Origin: Krasilnikovia cinnamomea
GTDB lineage: Bacteria; Actinomycetota; Actinomycetes; Mycobacteriales; Micromonosporaceae
NCBI RefSeq assembly: GCF_004217545.1
Contig: NZ_SHKY01000001.1
Span: forward strand, 7,192,001 to 7,256,000
DNA length: 64,000 bases
Direction of reading: 5' to 3'
Positions within the stretch are counted from its first letter, which is position 1; each line of letters begins with the position of its first letter. Positions 54,163-62,177 of the stretch are shown here, piece after piece. The notes beneath the pieces were generated by a model. That model did not search any database and was not told where the DNA came from. It saw nothing but the letters and a program-made list of their open reading frames with translations. The translations under genes were made by a program, and so were the position numbers.

Positions 54163-54190
54163 TTGACAAGCGGGGGTCGTTCGCTATGGT
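54163..54190 (+). promoter_or_regulatory. Strong sigma-70-type promoter of the HExxH/MAB_1171c/NUDIX operon
   Basis: A consensus -35 TTGACA (54163-54168), 16-nt spacer and TATGGT (54185-54190) on the plus strand. Transcription would start near 54197, giving a leader of about 260 nt. Near-consensus HrdB promoters are uncommon in this window. It lies next to the divergent EspR-like gene. Confidence 0.75.
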
Positions 54191-54263
54191 GGACTCCGAG
54201 CGTTAGCCAGTGTGGACGGACGAAGGGGATGTCGTCGGCACGGTCCCACGCGACCGCGTGCGC

Positions 54264-54303
54264 CGGCCGGCATCGGCAGCACGGGGGTGCCCGATGCCGG
54301 CCG
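54264..54303 (+). ncRNA. Leader hairpin 1 (possible attenuator or small RNA end)
   Basis: A perfect 13-bp inverted repeat (54264-54276 with 54291-54303) continues inward into GCAC/GTGC across a 2-nt bulge. It is followed by CTCCCTG with no U-tract. It begins about 70 nt after the predicted transcription start. Whether it ends a small RNA or controls the operon is unknown. Confidence 0.45.
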
Positions 54304-54357
54304 CTCCCTGCGTGCCGACATGCCGTGCCCCTGTTTCGCTGCGCCCGCCCCGTCTTG

Positions 54358-54408
54358 TATAGTGACAAATCGATGTGGCCGACTCCTTCCCCCGTGGGAG
54401 CCGGCCAC
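54358..54408 (+). promoter_or_regulatory. Second promoter-like TATAGT and leader hairpin 2
   Basis: TATAGT (54358-54363) is 10 nt before ATG 54373. A 12-bp imperfect hairpin (GTGGCCGACTCC, 54375-54386; one mismatch to GGAGCCGGCCAC at 54397-54408) follows. Either this is a second, leaderless start or the hairpin is a control element near the start of coding. Confidence 0.4.
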
Positions 54409-54456
54409 ATCACCTTCTCATCGCCGGCGGGTGTCCACTCCGATGGGACTCAGCGC

Positions 54457-55017
54457 ATGGTCCTGGCAGCTCGACAGTGGAAGGCCGCCTGGCGGTTCCG
54501 CGTCCTGCGCCGCCGCTGCGCCGCCCGGCTCACGGATCTCGACCTGACTCCCGCCACCACCATGGCCGCCCTGTGCCAGCAGCTCGGCCGGCGACGCAAC
54601 CGGCCGATCCGGCTGATCCCCCTCCCCCTGCCCGAGGCGGGCCCGTGCGGCATCTGGCTGTCGCTGCCGGAGGTCGACCTCATCGCGTACGAGGCCGGCA
54701 CGAACCGGATGCACCAGGACCACATCATCGCGCACGAACTCGCCCACCTGATCTGCGGACACTCCACCGTGGACACCCGGCGCGGGCCGGACACGCGGGC
54801 ACTGTTCCCGGATCTCGATCCCGCCCTGGTGCGCGCCATGCTGCACCGCGCCCACTACCCGGACGCACAGGAGCAGGAGGCGGAGGTCATGGCGTCGCTG
54901 CTGCTGAGCCGCGTGAGCCGGACCCCGCCGGAGCCCGGCGGCACCAGCGAGCTCACCATCCGACTGGAGCAGGCCCTGCTCCCACCGCACCGGCGAGGAC
55001 GGCCGCCCGATGCATGA
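54457..55017 (+). CDS. HExxH putative metallopeptidase (ImmA/IrrE-like) of the EspR-linked operon
   Basis: A protein of about 186 aa from ATG 54457. The zinc motif HIIAHELAHLICGH (about residue 88) places it near the ImmA/IrrE type of HExxH peptidases, which often cleave a partner regulator; the basic N-terminal helix (WKAAWRFRVLRRRCAARL) may bind DNA or protein. The segment EEQEAEVMASLLLSR-like (about 145) is the third zinc-ligand area with a conserved Glu. It may begin at ATG 54373 (28 residues longer). Its stop overlaps the next ATG by 8 bp. It resembles proteins annotated as toxins next to MAB_1171c-type genes in actinomycetes (from memory). Role not proven. Confidence 0.78.
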   Translation: MVLAARQWKAAWRFRVLRRRCAARLTDLDLTPATTMAALCQQLGRRRNRPIRLIPLPLPEAGPCGIWLSLPEVDLIAYEAGTNRMHQDHIIAHELAHLICGHSTVDTRRGPDTRALFPDLDPALVRAMLHRAHYPDAQEQEAEVMASLLLSRVSRTPPEPGGTSELTIRLEQALLPPHRRGRPPDA

Positions 55018-56146
55018 CCTCATCTACGGTGTCGGTGCCCTGGCCGGCTGGATCGCCTTCGCCTACAAGGCGAACCACCTGCGCCACGACCGGTCCAACC
55101 CCGCACTGCGGGCCATGACCGCCGCGTTCGGCTTCGCCGCCGTGGCGTTCACCCTGACGGTCGGGCCGGTGTACCAGCCGATCGACGCGGCGCTGGGCGT
55201 ACCCAACCTCACCAAGCTGCTCATCCATTCCTGCATGGTGCTGTTCAGCGTCTTCGCCCTGCAGCTGCTGGCCTACTGGCGCTATCCGGCGCGCCGGGCC
55301 AGGCGGCGGGCCCGGATGCAGCTGGTGGCCGGGCTGATCGTCCTGGCCACCATGGCGACGCTGATCCTGCTGGCCCCGATCCACGACCGCTACACGATCC
55401 ACTTCTGGAAGACCCACGCCGGGCAGACCCTGATGCTGGGGTATCTCACCCTCTTCCTGCTGGCGCTCAGCAGCGGGCTGCTGGTGATCGCCTGGCGGGC
55501 CGGGCAGTTCGCCGCGCTCGCGCAGGACCTGCCCTGGCTGCGCCGCGGGCTGCGGATCACCTCCGTGGGCGCCCTGCTCAGCTTCGGCTACTGCGTCTGC
55601 CGCGGCGGCTACCTGGTGCTGCTCGCCGCCGGCGTCCACGCCGACCCGCTGGTCGACATCGCCGAACCGTTCGCCACCGCCGGGCTGATCGTGTTCCTCG
55701 CCGGGCTCACCATGCCGAGCTGGGGGCCGCGTACCAGGCTCGAACAGCGGGGCGCCTACCGCGCCCTCGAACCGCTGTGGTCCGCGCTGCACCGGGCCTT
55801 CCCGGAGATCGCGCTGCACGGCTCCCCGCACGGCGACGTCGCCGCCGTCGGTGACCTGGACTACCGGCTGTACCGCCGGATGGTCGAGATCTGGGACGGG
55901 CGGCTGGCGCTGCGGCCGTACGTGGCGGACCCGTACCCCGAACCGGAGCCGGACCTGCGCCGGCGCGCGGAGGCCGAGGCCCGGGCGATCCGCGACGGGC
56001 TGCGCAACCACAGCGAGGGCCGCACGTTCGCCGTACCGGCCGGCGAGGAGCGGCACGAGGCACGGGGGCACGAACTGGCCTGGCTGGTCGCGGTGAGTCG
56101 GTCGTTCGCACACGCCACCGACACCAGGGAACTGGATCATGCCTGA
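55010..56146 (+). CDS. MAB_1171c-family putative transporter-like membrane protein
   Basis: A 378-aa protein with about seven N-terminal membrane segments (from LIYGVGALAGWIAFAY through LIVFLAGLTMP, to about residue 240) and a soluble C-terminal domain (about 245-378: YRALEPLWSALHRAFPEIALH and RLYRRMVEIWDGRLALRPYV). The layout and these motifs match the MAB_1171c family (from memory), whose substrate is unknown; it looks less like a classic carrier than a membrane sensor or effector. ATG 55010 overlaps the peptidase stop by 8 bp, and its own stop overlaps the NUDIX ATG by 8 bp, so all three are tightly coupled. Confidence 0.8.
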   Translation: MHDLIYGVGALAGWIAFAYKANHLRHDRSNPALRAMTAAFGFAAVAFTLTVGPVYQPIDAALGVPNLTKLLIHSCMVLFSVFALQLLAYWRYPARRARRRARMQLVAGLIVLATMATLILLAPIHDRYTIHFWKTHAGQTLMLGYLTLFLLALSSGLLVIAWRAGQFAALAQDLPWLRRGLRITSVGALLSFGYCVCRGGYLVLLAAGVHADPLVDIAEPFATAGLIVFLAGLTMPSWGPRTRLEQRGAYRALEPLWSALHRAFPEIALHGSPHGDVAAVGDLDYRLYRRMVEIWDGRLALRPYVADPYPEPEPDLRRRAEAEARAIRDGLRNHSEGRTFAVPAGEERHEARGHELAWLVAVSRSFAHATDTRELDHA

Positions 56147-56603
56147 GTCCTTGCCCGCCCGCCCCACGGTCTCGGCCGGGGCGGTGTTCTTCGACGACCA
56201 GGGGCGCGTGCTGCTCGTCGACCCCACGTACAAGCAGTTCTGGAATCTGCCGGGCGGTGGGGTCGACACCGGCGAGACGCCGCGGGCGGCCTGCCTGCGC
56301 GAGGTCCGGGAGGAGCTGGGCCTGATCGTCGGAGTCGGCGCGCTGCTGGTGGCGGCGTGGACCCCGGCCGGGCCGGACGGCAAGCTCTACTTCGTCTTCG
56401 ACGGCGGGGTGCTCGACGCGCGGCAGCGTGACGCCATCGTGCTGAACCCCGGCGAACTCGCCCGCCACGCCTTCGTCGACCCCGACGAGGCGGACCAGAT
56501 GCTGTCCGCGCCGCAACGGGCGCTGATGACCGAGGTGGTCGCCGCCCGCGCCGCCGGTCACACACGGTACGTCGAGCTCGCCGAGGCCATGCACGCGCGC
56601 TGA
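56139..56603 (+). CDS. NUDIX hydrolase
   Basis: A 154-aa cytosolic NUDIX enzyme that hydrolyses nucleoside-diphosphate-linked substrates. The full Nudix box runs from GGGVDTGETPRAACLREV to REELGLIV (about residues 38-62), with all Glu needed for Mg2+. The N-terminus SAGAVFFDDQGRVLLVDP is the usual lead strand. Specificity (damaged nucleotide, NDP-sugar or alarmone) cannot be read. Last gene of the EspR-linked operon, overlapping its neighbour by 8 bp. Confidence 0.93.
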   Translation: MPESLPARPTVSAGAVFFDDQGRVLLVDPTYKQFWNLPGGGVDTGETPRAACLREVREELGLIVGVGALLVAAWTPAGPDGKLYFVFDGGVLDARQRDAIVLNPGELARHAFVDPDEADQMLSAPQRALMTEVVAARAAGHTRYVELAEAMHAR

Positions 56604-56707
56604 ACCGGCCGGCCGACCGCGAACGGATGAACGGTCCCGTGTCCCGCCCGCCGAACGGCCCGCCCGGTGCGAGCATGTGCGGTGTCCACGGGGGGAGAGT
56701 CCTGCGC

Positions 56708-57916
56708 ATGTTGTCGAACACCGCTCGGCCCATCATCGAGGCGACCCTGCCGGTCGTGGGGGCGAACATCGGCACCATCACCCAGCGGTTCTACGGGCAT
56801 CTGTTCACCGAGCACCCGGAACTGCTCGACGGCACCTTCAACCGCGGCAACCAGGCCGCCGGCACCCAGCCGCAGGCGCTGGCGGGCTCGGTGGCGGCGT
56901 TCGCCAGCGCGCTGGTGACCAGCCCCGACCGGCATCCGGAGCAGTTGCTGTCCCGGATCGCGCACAAGCACGCCTCGCTGGGCGTCCAGCCGGAGCAGTA
57001 CAAGGTGGTGCACGACCACCTGATGTGGGCCATCGGCGACGTGCTCGGCGACGCCGTCACCCCGGCCGTGGCGGCCGCGTGGGACGAGGTGTACTGGCTG
57101 ATGGCCAACGCCCTGATCAACGTGGAGCGGGACCTCTACAGCGCTCGTGGGGTGCAACCCGACACCACCTGGCGCCGCTGGCGGGTCGAACACAAGATCG
57201 CCGAGACCGCCGACGTGAACACGTTCGTCGTGACGCCGGTCGACGGGCTCCCCGCACCCACCTCGCTGCCCGGCCAGTACGTCACGGTGCTGCTGACGAT
57301 GCCGGACGGGATGCGCCAGCCCCGCCAGTACAGCCTCACCCGCGCCGATGACGGCCGGAACTGCCAGTTCACGGTCAAGTGGGTGCACGGCGACGGGTTG
57401 CCCGACGGGGAGGTGTCCAGCCTGCTGCACCACACGATCGACGTGGGTGACGAGCTGACCCTGTCCCCGCCGTACGGTGACGTGGTGCTCGGCGACGCCG
57501 CCCGGCCGGTGGTCTGCGCCAGCGCCGGGATCGGCATCACCCCGATGGCCGGGATGCTGTCCCATCTGGCCGCCACGGGTTCCACCGCCCGCGTGATGGT
57601 GCTGCACGCCGACCTCGACGAGCGGTCCTTCGCGCTGCGCCGGCAGGTGGTGGGCGACATCGCGGCGCTGCCCGGCGCGTCGGTGCACGTCTGGTACGAA
57701 CGCGGCGCCGAGACCGAGCTGCCCCTGACCGACGTGTTCGCCGGGACGATGGACCTGTCCCGGGTGCCGCTGCCCGAGGGCGCGATCTGCTACCTGTGTG
57801 GCCCGCTGCCGTTCATGCAGGCGATCCGCGGCTCGCTCATCGAGCGCGGCGTGCCGGCCCGCGACATCCGGTACGAGATCTTCGGCCCCGACCTGTGGCT
57901 GGCGAACACCGACTGA
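56708..57916 (+). CDS. hmp: Flavohaemoglobin (nitric oxide dioxygenase)
   Basis: A 402-aa NO dioxygenase that turns NO and O2 into nitrate using NAD(P)H. The globin domain (about 1-140) carries the proximal His in RIAHKHASLGVQPEQY (about residue 85). The reductase follows with the FAD site QPRQYSLTRA (about 212) and NAD site ASAGIGITPMAGML (about 275), then YLCGPLPFM. ATG 56708 has GGGGGAGAG upstream; the in-frame part before it is not needed. It would clear NO arising from nitrite made by the nar operon. No NsrR-like site is obvious. Confidence 0.95.
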   Translation: MLSNTARPIIEATLPVVGANIGTITQRFYGHLFTEHPELLDGTFNRGNQAAGTQPQALAGSVAAFASALVTSPDRHPEQLLSRIAHKHASLGVQPEQYKVVHDHLMWAIGDVLGDAVTPAVAAAWDEVYWLMANALINVERDLYSARGVQPDTTWRRWRVEHKIAETADVNTFVVTPVDGLPAPTSLPGQYVTVLLTMPDGMRQPRQYSLTRADDGRNCQFTVKWVHGDGLPDGEVSSLLHHTIDVGDELTLSPPYGDVVLGDAARPVVCASAGIGITPMAGMLSHLAATGSTARVMVLHADLDERSFALRRQVVGDIAALPGASVHVWYERGAETELPLTDVFAGTMDLSRVPLPEGAICYLCGPLPFMQAIRGSLIERGVPARDIRYEIFGPDLWLANTD

Positions 57917-58003
57917 GCAGCCGCACGGGATCCGCGAGGTGGCACGGACCGGGCCGGACCGTCCGGGCCTGCCCCACCGCGCCAATGCCAGTACGATGCC
58001 CGC

Positions 58004-58558
58004 ATGAGCGCTGAGGCTGTCGGCAGGTACATGCCACCGGTCGTGTCGCTCGACGACCTGACGGCGATGATGGCCGCGGACGACCATCACCGGTACGAGA
58101 TCAGCCCTGAGGGAGTCCTCTCGATCATGCCGCCGCCGGGGTACGCCCATGCGATCATCGCGACCCGGCTCATGGTGTGGCTCGCCACGGGTGGTGTCCC
58201 GGCGGACCGGATCGCCCAGGCGGTCGGGCTGCGAATCCCCGGTCGCGATGGTGGAGTCGGTGGACGGATCCCCGATCTGATCGTGTGGAGCAGGGCGCAG
58301 GCCGACGGCGTCTGGCTGCCGGTCACCGACGTACTACTGGTCGTCGAGATCGTCTCGCCGGGCTCCGAGGGTATCGACACCGTGACCAAGCGCGCCGAGT
58401 ACGCAGCCGCCGGCATCCCCCAGTACTGGATGGTCGACCAGGATCCCGCCCAGACCGTCACCATGCACCACCTGGACGGCGACCGCTACGCCGTGCGGGC
58501 GACCATGCCGCTCGCCTGGCTTCTCCACACCGGCACCGCCGAGCACGGCCTCAGCTGA
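58004..58558 (+). CDS. Uma2-family (DUF820) putative endonuclease
   Basis: A 184-aa protein of the Uma2/DUF820 group, a PD-(D/E)XK-like fold often called an endonuclease though activity is unproven in most members. It has HRYEISPEGVLSIM, the acidic RIPDLIVW (about 88), VEIVSPGSEGIDTVTKRAEY (about 109) with E-x-V and the Lys, and GIPQYWMVDQD. ATG 58004 is clear. It is a lone gene with no visible partner. Confidence 0.88.
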   Translation: MSAEAVGRYMPPVVSLDDLTAMMAADDHHRYEISPEGVLSIMPPPGYAHAIIATRLMVWLATGGVPADRIAQAVGLRIPGRDGGVGGRIPDLIVWSRAQADGVWLPVTDVLLVVEIVSPGSEGIDTVTKRAEYAAAGIPQYWMVDQDPAQTVTMHHLDGDRYAVRATMPLAWLLHTGTAEHGLS

Positions 58559-58688
58559 CGCGTCGGCCGGCGACCGCGTCGCGGTGAGTGCCCGCACTAT
58601 CACCCATGGTGGATGGCCGCCCGGGTAGTCGATCAAGCTGACCGTTCGGATCTACGCCGGTTGGCGGGCGGCTGCTGTACTTCAGCGC

Positions 58689-59204
58689 ATGGCGGAAGTG
58701 ATCATCGAGCGCAGCGTGCTGTTCCGCACGCGGCGCTGGTCGACCGCCCTCGTCGTCGTCGCGATCCTCACCACGGCGGTGGCCCTGGTGCTGACCGCGT
58801 GCGGCGCGCTCCTCGGTGCGGTACCCGCCCCCGACTGGGGTCTGCTCCTCGTGCTGGCCTTCCCCACGTGCTGCGGCCTCGTCAGCACGGTCGCACGGTG
58901 GCACCGGCCCGTGTGGGTCCGGGTCTGCGACGCCGGCATCGAACTCGCCCAGGGCGGGGTGCCCATCTTCGTCGCCTGGGACAACGTGGCGAGCGCGGTC
59001 GTGCGCCACCGGGGCCTGTTCGCGGTGCTCGACGTGGTCCCGGTCGCGTTGGATCAGGTGTCCACGTCCGCGCCGCAGGGCAACGTCCCGCCGGTGCAGC
59101 TCCTGCCGCAGGGCGCGGGCTTCCGCGTCGACGTCGGTGAACTCTGCCCGGGACCCCGGGCGTTGCGGCGGGTGCTCGCCGAGTACCGCCAACACCTCGG
59201 CTGA
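58689..59204 (+). CDS. Small membrane protein with PH-like C-terminal domain
   Basis: A 171-aa protein. Two membrane segments near the N-terminus (ALVVVAILTTAVALVLTACGALL and GLLLVLAFPTCCGLVSTVA) are followed by a soluble domain with WVRVCDAGIELAQGGVPIFVAWDNVASAVV, the strand pattern of bacterial PH-like domains. It has no enzyme motif. The Cys near TM1 is not in a lipobox followed by a signal cleavage pattern, so I do not call it a lipoprotein. Confidence 0.75.
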   Translation: MAEVIIERSVLFRTRRWSTALVVVAILTTAVALVLTACGALLGAVPAPDWGLLLVLAFPTCCGLVSTVARWHRPVWVRVCDAGIELAQGGVPIFVAWDNVASAVVRHRGLFAVLDVVPVALDQVSTSAPQGNVPPVQLLPQGAGFRVDVGELCPGPRALRRVLAEYRQHLG

Positions 59205-59274
59205 CATCCGCGGGCCCCGCTCCTTTGGTGGAATGCGGCGCGGGACACGCCATCGGCGAGCGAGGATCATCAAC

Positions 59275-59457
59275 ATGGCCCTTTCCCGGCGGCTCACGGC
59301 GGAGTTCATCGCCACCTTCTGGCTGGTGCTGGGCGGGTGCGGCAGCGCCGTGCTCACCGCCACCTTCCCCGAGGTGGGCATCGGCATCCTCGGGGTCGTC
59401 CTCGCGTTCGGCCTCACGGTGCCGACCATGGCGTACGCGTTCGGGCACCTCGAATAG
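59275..59457 (+). pseudogene. aqpZ: Truncated aquaporin Z (N-terminal fragment)
   Basis: A 60-aa frame (ATG 59275, GAGG upstream) that matches the first two membrane helices of aquaporin Z: LTAEFIATFWLVLGGCGSAVL, then GIGILGVVLAFGLTVPTMAYAFGH. The family continues with the -SGGHFNPAVT loop. Here a stop replaces it right after GH-LE, before the first NPA, so no pore can form. The remaining two-thirds is absent; the next gene begins 7 bp on, with its Shine-Dalgarno (AGGAGAG) overlapping the stop. It is probably a deletion joint or recent decay. A small functional peptide is unlikely but not excluded. Confidence 0.85.
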
Positions 59458-59464
59458 GAGAGAG

Positions 59465-62173
59465 ATGACCCTCCACCTCGAATCCGACGCGCCCACCGCG
59501 GGCCGCGGCGGCTGGCACGCGATGGCGGTCGACGACGTCGCCCAGGCGCTGGGCGTCGACGTCGCACAGGGCCTGCCCGCCACCCAGGTGGTCGACCGTC
59601 AGGCCCGGTACGGACCCAACGCGCTGCGCTCGACCCCACCGGCACCGTGGTGGCGGCTGCTGCTGGCGCAGTTCACCGACGGCCTGATCCTGGTGCTGCT
59701 CGGCGCGGCGGTGTTGTCGCTGGCGATCGGCGAGATCGAGGAGGCGGCGTTCATCGCCGTGCTGCTCGTCTTCAACGGCCTGCTCGGCTTCTGGCAGGAA
59801 CGCCAGGCCCAGCAGTCGCTGGCCGCGATCCAGGCGCTGGTCGTGCCGCAGGCCCGGGTCCGCCGCGACGGCGCGGTGCAGCAGATCCCCGCCGACGAGC
59901 TGGTGCCCGGCGACGTGGTGCTGCTGGAGGCGGGCGACACGGTGCCCGCCGACGGGCGGCTGGCGGGGGCCTTCCGGCTCGCGGTCGCCGAGGCCGCGCT
60001 GACCGGCGAGGCGGTGCCCGTGGACAAGGGGACCGCGCCGGTCGCGCAGGACACGGCGCTCGGCGACCGTACGGACATGGCGTTCACCCACACCGCGGTC
60101 ACGGCGGGGCGGGCGGAGGAGATCGTCACCGCGACCGGGATGGACACGGAGATCGGCAAGCTGGCCGCGCTCATGTCCGAGGTCGAGCCCGAGCCGACGC
60201 CGCTGCAACGCCAGACCGCCCAGCTCGGTCACCGGCTGGCGCTGATCGCGGGGGCGGCGGTGCTGGTGCTGCTGCTGATCGGGCTCGCCCAGGGAACGCC
60301 GTGGCACGAACTGGTGGTGGGCTCGATCGCGCTGGCGGTCGCCGCGATCCCCGAGGCGCTGCCCGCGACCGTGACGGTGACCCTGGCCGTGGGCATGAGC
60401 CGCCTGGCGAAACGGCGGGCCGTGGTCAAGCGGCTGCACGCGGTGGAGACCCTCGGTTCGACGTCGGTCATCTGCAGCGACAAGACCGGCACCCTCACCC
60501 TCAACCAGATGACGGCCCGAACCCTGCTGCACGGCGGCGAGGAACTGACCATCGAGGGCCAGGGGTACTCCGGCGAGGGGCGGATCACCACCGCCGAGTT
60601 CGACCGTCCGGTGCCCGATCTGCGGCAGGTCGCGGCGGTGATGGTGCTGTGCAACGACGCGGTGATCCGCGACGGCGCCTGCATCGGCGACCCCACCGAG
60701 GGGGCTCTGGTCGTGCTGGGCGGCAAGGCCGGGGTGGATGTGGACCGTACCCGGCAGCGCTTTCCCCGGGTCGGTGAGGTGCCGTTCGACTCGGCGACCA
60801 AGTACATGGCGACCTTCCACGAGGACCGCTCCGGGGAGCATCAGGGGCTGATCCTGGTGTGCGTCAAGGGCGCGGTGGAGAGCGTGCTGGAGCGCGTGGA
60901 CCGCGTCGTGGACCGCAACGGCGTACGCACCGCCATGGACGACGCCGGGCGCGAGGCGGTCCGCGCCGCCGCGGACCGCCTCGCCGCCCAGGGCCAGCGG
61001 GTGCTCGCGGCGGCGGGCGGGTGGATCACCCGCGCCGGGGCCGACCTGGAACGCGACCCGGAAGGCGCCGCGAGCGGCCTGGCACTGCTCGCGCTGGTCG
61101 GCATCGTCGACCCGCCCCGCACCGAGGCCCGGGACGCGATCGCCGCGGCGCACCGCTCCGGCATCGCGATCAAGATGATCACCGGCGACCACCCGACGAC
61201 CGCGCGCGCCATCGCCGGGGCGCTGGGCATCACCGGCGAGGTCGTCCGGGGATCCGACCTGGAACTCATGGACGACCGGCAGCTCGCCGCCCGGGTCCGC
61301 GAGATCGGGGTGTTCGCCCGGGTCGCCCCCGAGCACAAGCTGCGCATCGTGCGGGCGTTGCAGTCAAACGACCTGGTGGTCTCCATGACCGGGGACGGGG
61401 TCAACGACGCGCCCGCGCTGGAGCAGGCGGACATCGGCGTGGCGATGGGGATCACCGGCACGGAGGTCACCAAGGAAGCCGCCGACATGATCCTGCTCGA
61501 CGACAACTTCGCCACGATCGTCTCGGCCGTGCGTGAGGGACGCACGATCTACGAGAACATCGTGAAGTTCGTCCGCTTCCAGCTGTCGACCAACCTCAGC
61601 GCCATCCTGACCGTGCTGTCCGCGACGCTGCTGGGCATGGCGGCTCCCTTCACGACGATCCAGATCCTGTGGGTGAACCTCATCTGTGACGGCCCGCCCG
61701 CGCTGGCGCTCGGCGTCGACCGGCCCCGCCCGCAGGCCATGGCCGAGCCGCCGCGGCCGAAACGGACCCAGATCCTGCCCGCGCGGCGGCTACGGGTGCT
61801 GCTGTGGCTGGCCGCCATCATGGGGGCCAGCACCCTCGGGATCATCGGGTGGGCGGGGCAGGCGTACGACGCCGCGACCGCGGCGACGATGGGGTGGACG
61901 ACGTTCGTGCTGGCCCAGCTGTTCAACGTGTTCAACGCGCGGGCGGAGCACAGTTCCGCGTTCGGTGCGGGCTTCTTCTCGAACCGCTACCTCTGGCTGT
62001 CCGTCGGAGCCGTCGCGGTCGCGCAGCTCGCCATCGTCAAGGTGGAGTGGATGCAGCACTTCTTCGACGCGTCCCACCTGAGCGCCGCCCAGTTCCTGGT
62101 GTGCGTGGCGGCGGGCTCGCTGGTGTTGTGGCTGGAGGAGCTGCGCAAGCTGGTCCTGCGCCGCCGCCGGTGA
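59465..62173 (+). CDS. P-type cation-transporting ATPase (P2A, PacL-like)
   Basis: A 902-aa P2-type ATPase, probably a Ca2+ exporter. It has the N-terminal cation-ATPase domain, the TGEA actuator motif (about 180), SDKTGTLTLNQ with the phosphorylated Asp (about 339), the nucleotide-binding region KGAVESVLE, and TGDGVNDAPAL (about 642). Membrane motif IPEALPATVTV is the P-E-x-L-P form, and the last six segments contain WVNLICDGPPALALG. ATG 59465 directly follows the truncated aquaporin. Ion choice is by homology only. Confidence 0.93.
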   Translation: MTLHLESDAPTAGRGGWHAMAVDDVAQALGVDVAQGLPATQVVDRQARYGPNALRSTPPAPWWRLLLAQFTDGLILVLLGAAVLSLAIGEIEEAAFIAVLLVFNGLLGFWQERQAQQSLAAIQALVVPQARVRRDGAVQQIPADELVPGDVVLLEAGDTVPADGRLAGAFRLAVAEAALTGEAVPVDKGTAPVAQDTALGDRTDMAFTHTAVTAGRAEEIVTATGMDTEIGKLAALMSEVEPEPTPLQRQTAQLGHRLALIAGAAVLVLLLIGLAQGTPWHELVVGSIALAVAAIPEALPATVTVTLAVGMSRLAKRRAVVKRLHAVETLGSTSVICSDKTGTLTLNQMTARTLLHGGEELTIEGQGYSGEGRITTAEFDRPVPDLRQVAAVMVLCNDAVIRDGACIGDPTEGALVVLGGKAGVDVDRTRQRFPRVGEVPFDSATKYMATFHEDRSGEHQGLILVCVKGAVESVLERVDRVVDRNGVRTAMDDAGREAVRAAADRLAAQGQRVLAAAGGWITRAGADLERDPEGAASGLALLALVGIVDPPRTEARDAIAAAHRSGIAIKMITGDHPTTARAIAGALGITGEVVRGSDLELMDDRQLAARVREIGVFARVAPEHKLRIVRALQSNDLVVSMTGDGVNDAPALEQADIGVAMGITGTEVTKEAADMILLDDNFATIVSAVREGRTIYENIVKFVRFQLSTNLSAILTVLSATLLGMAAPFTTIQILWVNLICDGPPALALGVDRPRPQAMAEPPRPKRTQILPARRLRVLLWLAAIMGASTLGIIGWAGQAYDAATAATMGWTTFVLAQLFNVFNARAEHSSAFGAGFFSNRYLWLSVGAVAVAQLAIVKVEWMQHFFDASHLSAAQFLVCVAAGSLVLWLEELRKLVLRRRR

Positions 62174-62177
62174 GCCG

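Larger units (their letters stand above)
54141..54456 (+). other. Structured leader region between EspR-like and HExxH peptidase genes
   Basis: Apart from promoters, this 316-bp stretch has no supported gene. It holds a strong promoter (54163-54190), a long perfect hairpin (54264-54303), a second promoter-like TATAGT (54358-54363) and a second hairpin (54375-54408) just before the coding start at 54457. An in-frame ATG at 54373 lies 10 nt after TATAGT and could give a leaderless longer form. Confidence 0.6.

Noticed and set aside
59414..61336. 640-aa minus-strand open frame
   Set aside because: It is antisense to the P-type ATPase, with no domain and shadow composition.
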